In this document: one piece after another, positions 5,314 to 5,774 of the stretch
Position numbering within the stretch: the first letter of the stretch is position 1
Layout: each line of letters begins with the position of its first letter
From: Syntrophaceae bacterium UBA6252
GTDB taxonomy: Bacteria; Desulfobacterota; Syntrophia; Syntrophales; UBA6807
Reading direction: 5' to 3'
DNA length: 5,774 nt
NCBI GenBank assembly: GCA_002441265.1
Contig: DJVQ01000049.1
Coordinates: 1 to 5,774, forward strand
The notes under the pieces: generated by a model
Told to the model about the DNA's origin: nothing
What the model saw: only the letters and a program-made list of their open reading frames with translations
The model's database searches: none
Program-made: the position numbers and the translations under genes

Positions 5314-5774
5314 TCAGGCCTTTTTCCGCTTGGCCATTTCCTCCGCCTTCAGTTCCTTGCGGAGGACCTTCCCCACGGTGGACTTGGGAAGCTCGCTTCG
5401 GAACTCGAACTCCGCGGGAAGCTTGTAGGTGGCAAGCTTGGACTTGGCATAGGTCATGAACTCGTCCGCCGTGCCCTCCTCCCCCTCCTTCAGGACGAGG
5501 AAGACCTTCACGTTCTCGCCCCGCTTGGGGTCGGGGATGCCGATGGAGCAGGCCTCCTGGACCTTGGGATGCTCGTAGAAGATCTCGTCGATTTCCCGGG
5601 GATAGATGTTGAACCCGCCGGAAATGATCATGTCCTTCTTCCGGTCCACGATGGAAAAATAGCCGTCATCGTCCATGATGGCGATGTCCCCGGTGTAACA
5701 CCAGCCGTCCCGAAGCGTGATGGCCGTTTCCGCATCCTTGTTCAGGTACCCCTTCATCACCTGGGGGCCCTTGA
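5314..5774 (-). CDS. AMP-forming acyl-CoA synthetase (fatty-acid-CoA ligase type), C-terminal part
   Basis: The gene enters from beyond position 5774; 152 complete C-terminal codons are visible, numbered here from 5772. The family (ANL superfamily) activates a carboxylic acid with ATP to an acyl-adenylate, then forms the CoA thioester. Motifs in order are GPQVMKGY (2-9), YTGD (26-29, Asp binds the ATP ribose), the hinge DRKKDMIISGG (43-53) leading into FNIYPREIDE (54-63), and LPKSTVGKVLRKEL (128-141) with the conserved adenylation lysine Lys135. The GFNIYPREIDE and GENVKVFLVLKEGE stretches look most like long/medium-chain fatty-acid ligases of the FadD type, but the acyl-pocket domain is out of view, so the substrate is open. 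An apparent internal GTG/ATG at 5760 and 5757 is part of the continuing frame (PQVMKGY), not a start. It is the most upstream visible gene of a tight three-gene operon and may supply acyl-CoA to the beta-oxidation genes on the other strand. Confidence 0.9.
   Translation of the reverse strand, partial: KGPQVMKGYLNKDAETAITLRDGWCYTGDIAIMDDDGYFSIVDRKKDMIISGGFNIYPREIDEIFYEHPKVQEACSIGIPDPKRGENVKVFLVLKEGEEGTADEFMTYAKSKLATYKLPAEFEFRSELPKSTVGKVLRKELKAEEMAKRKKA

Noticed and set aside
4356..5428. Long open frames on both strands overlapping the hydrolase and flavodoxin genes (4356-5177 - and 4481-5428 +)
   Set aside because: Both overlap genes with clear motifs, are Arg/Gly/Pro-rich and have no recognisable protein features.
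1..5774. Mobile element, CRISPR array, toxin-antitoxin, phage or defence system
   Set aside because: No direct repeat arrays, terminal inverted repeats, transposase or integrase motifs, or small paired genes are present. All coding space is filled by recognisable metabolic genes of uniform composition.

Overview
The window looks like ordinary chromosomal DNA from a GC-rich bacterium. The best guess is an anaerobic or syntrophic fatty-acid-metabolising lineage, for example Desulfobacterota such as Syntrophales. This rests on strong G/C preference at third codon positions, a compact hbd-crt-acyl-CoA dehydrogenase cluster, and a long-form cofactor-independent phosphoglycerate mutase. No sequence search was possible, so the lineage is inference.

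Layout. (1) Positions 1-2148, + strand: the last 30 codons of a 3-hydroxyacyl-CoA dehydrogenase, a complete crotonase-family enoyl-CoA hydratase (136-918) and a complete short-chain acyl-CoA dehydrogenase (1000-2148). Both junctions can form small hairpins, and a clear intrinsic terminator follows at about 2167-2200. (2) Positions 2204-4005, + strand: a possible promoter beginning just after the terminator, then a 565-residue cofactor-independent phosphoglycerate mutase with all expected catalytic residues. (3) Positions 4052-5774, - strand: a convergent operon reading, in transcription order, the C-terminal part of an AMP-forming acyl-CoA ligase (5' end outside the window), an alpha/beta hydrolase starting at TTG, and a short-chain flavodoxin-family protein. 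The spacings are 17 and 6 nt.

How the genes fit together. The ligase would activate a carboxylic acid to its CoA ester. The dehydrogenase, hydratase and 3-hydroxyacyl-CoA dehydrogenase are consecutive steps of beta-oxidation, or of its reverse, butyryl-CoA formation. The hydrolase could act on esters, thioesters or lactones, and the flavodoxin could carry electrons or serve as a quinone reductase; neither role is shown by the sequence. The phosphoglycerate mutase is a central glycolytic/gluconeogenic enzyme and probably a separate transcription unit.

I found no RNA genes, CRISPR arrays, insertion sequences, attachment sites or phage genes, and no evidence for a new biological system. No gene-free stretch exceeds 300 bases; the longest gap is 159 bases (2149-2307), holding the terminator and possible promoter. 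The most notable points are the plant/trypanosomatid-like form of the phosphoglycerate mutase, a well-supported TTG start, hairpins at both junctions of the beta-oxidation cluster, and a convergent junction without a clear terminator.
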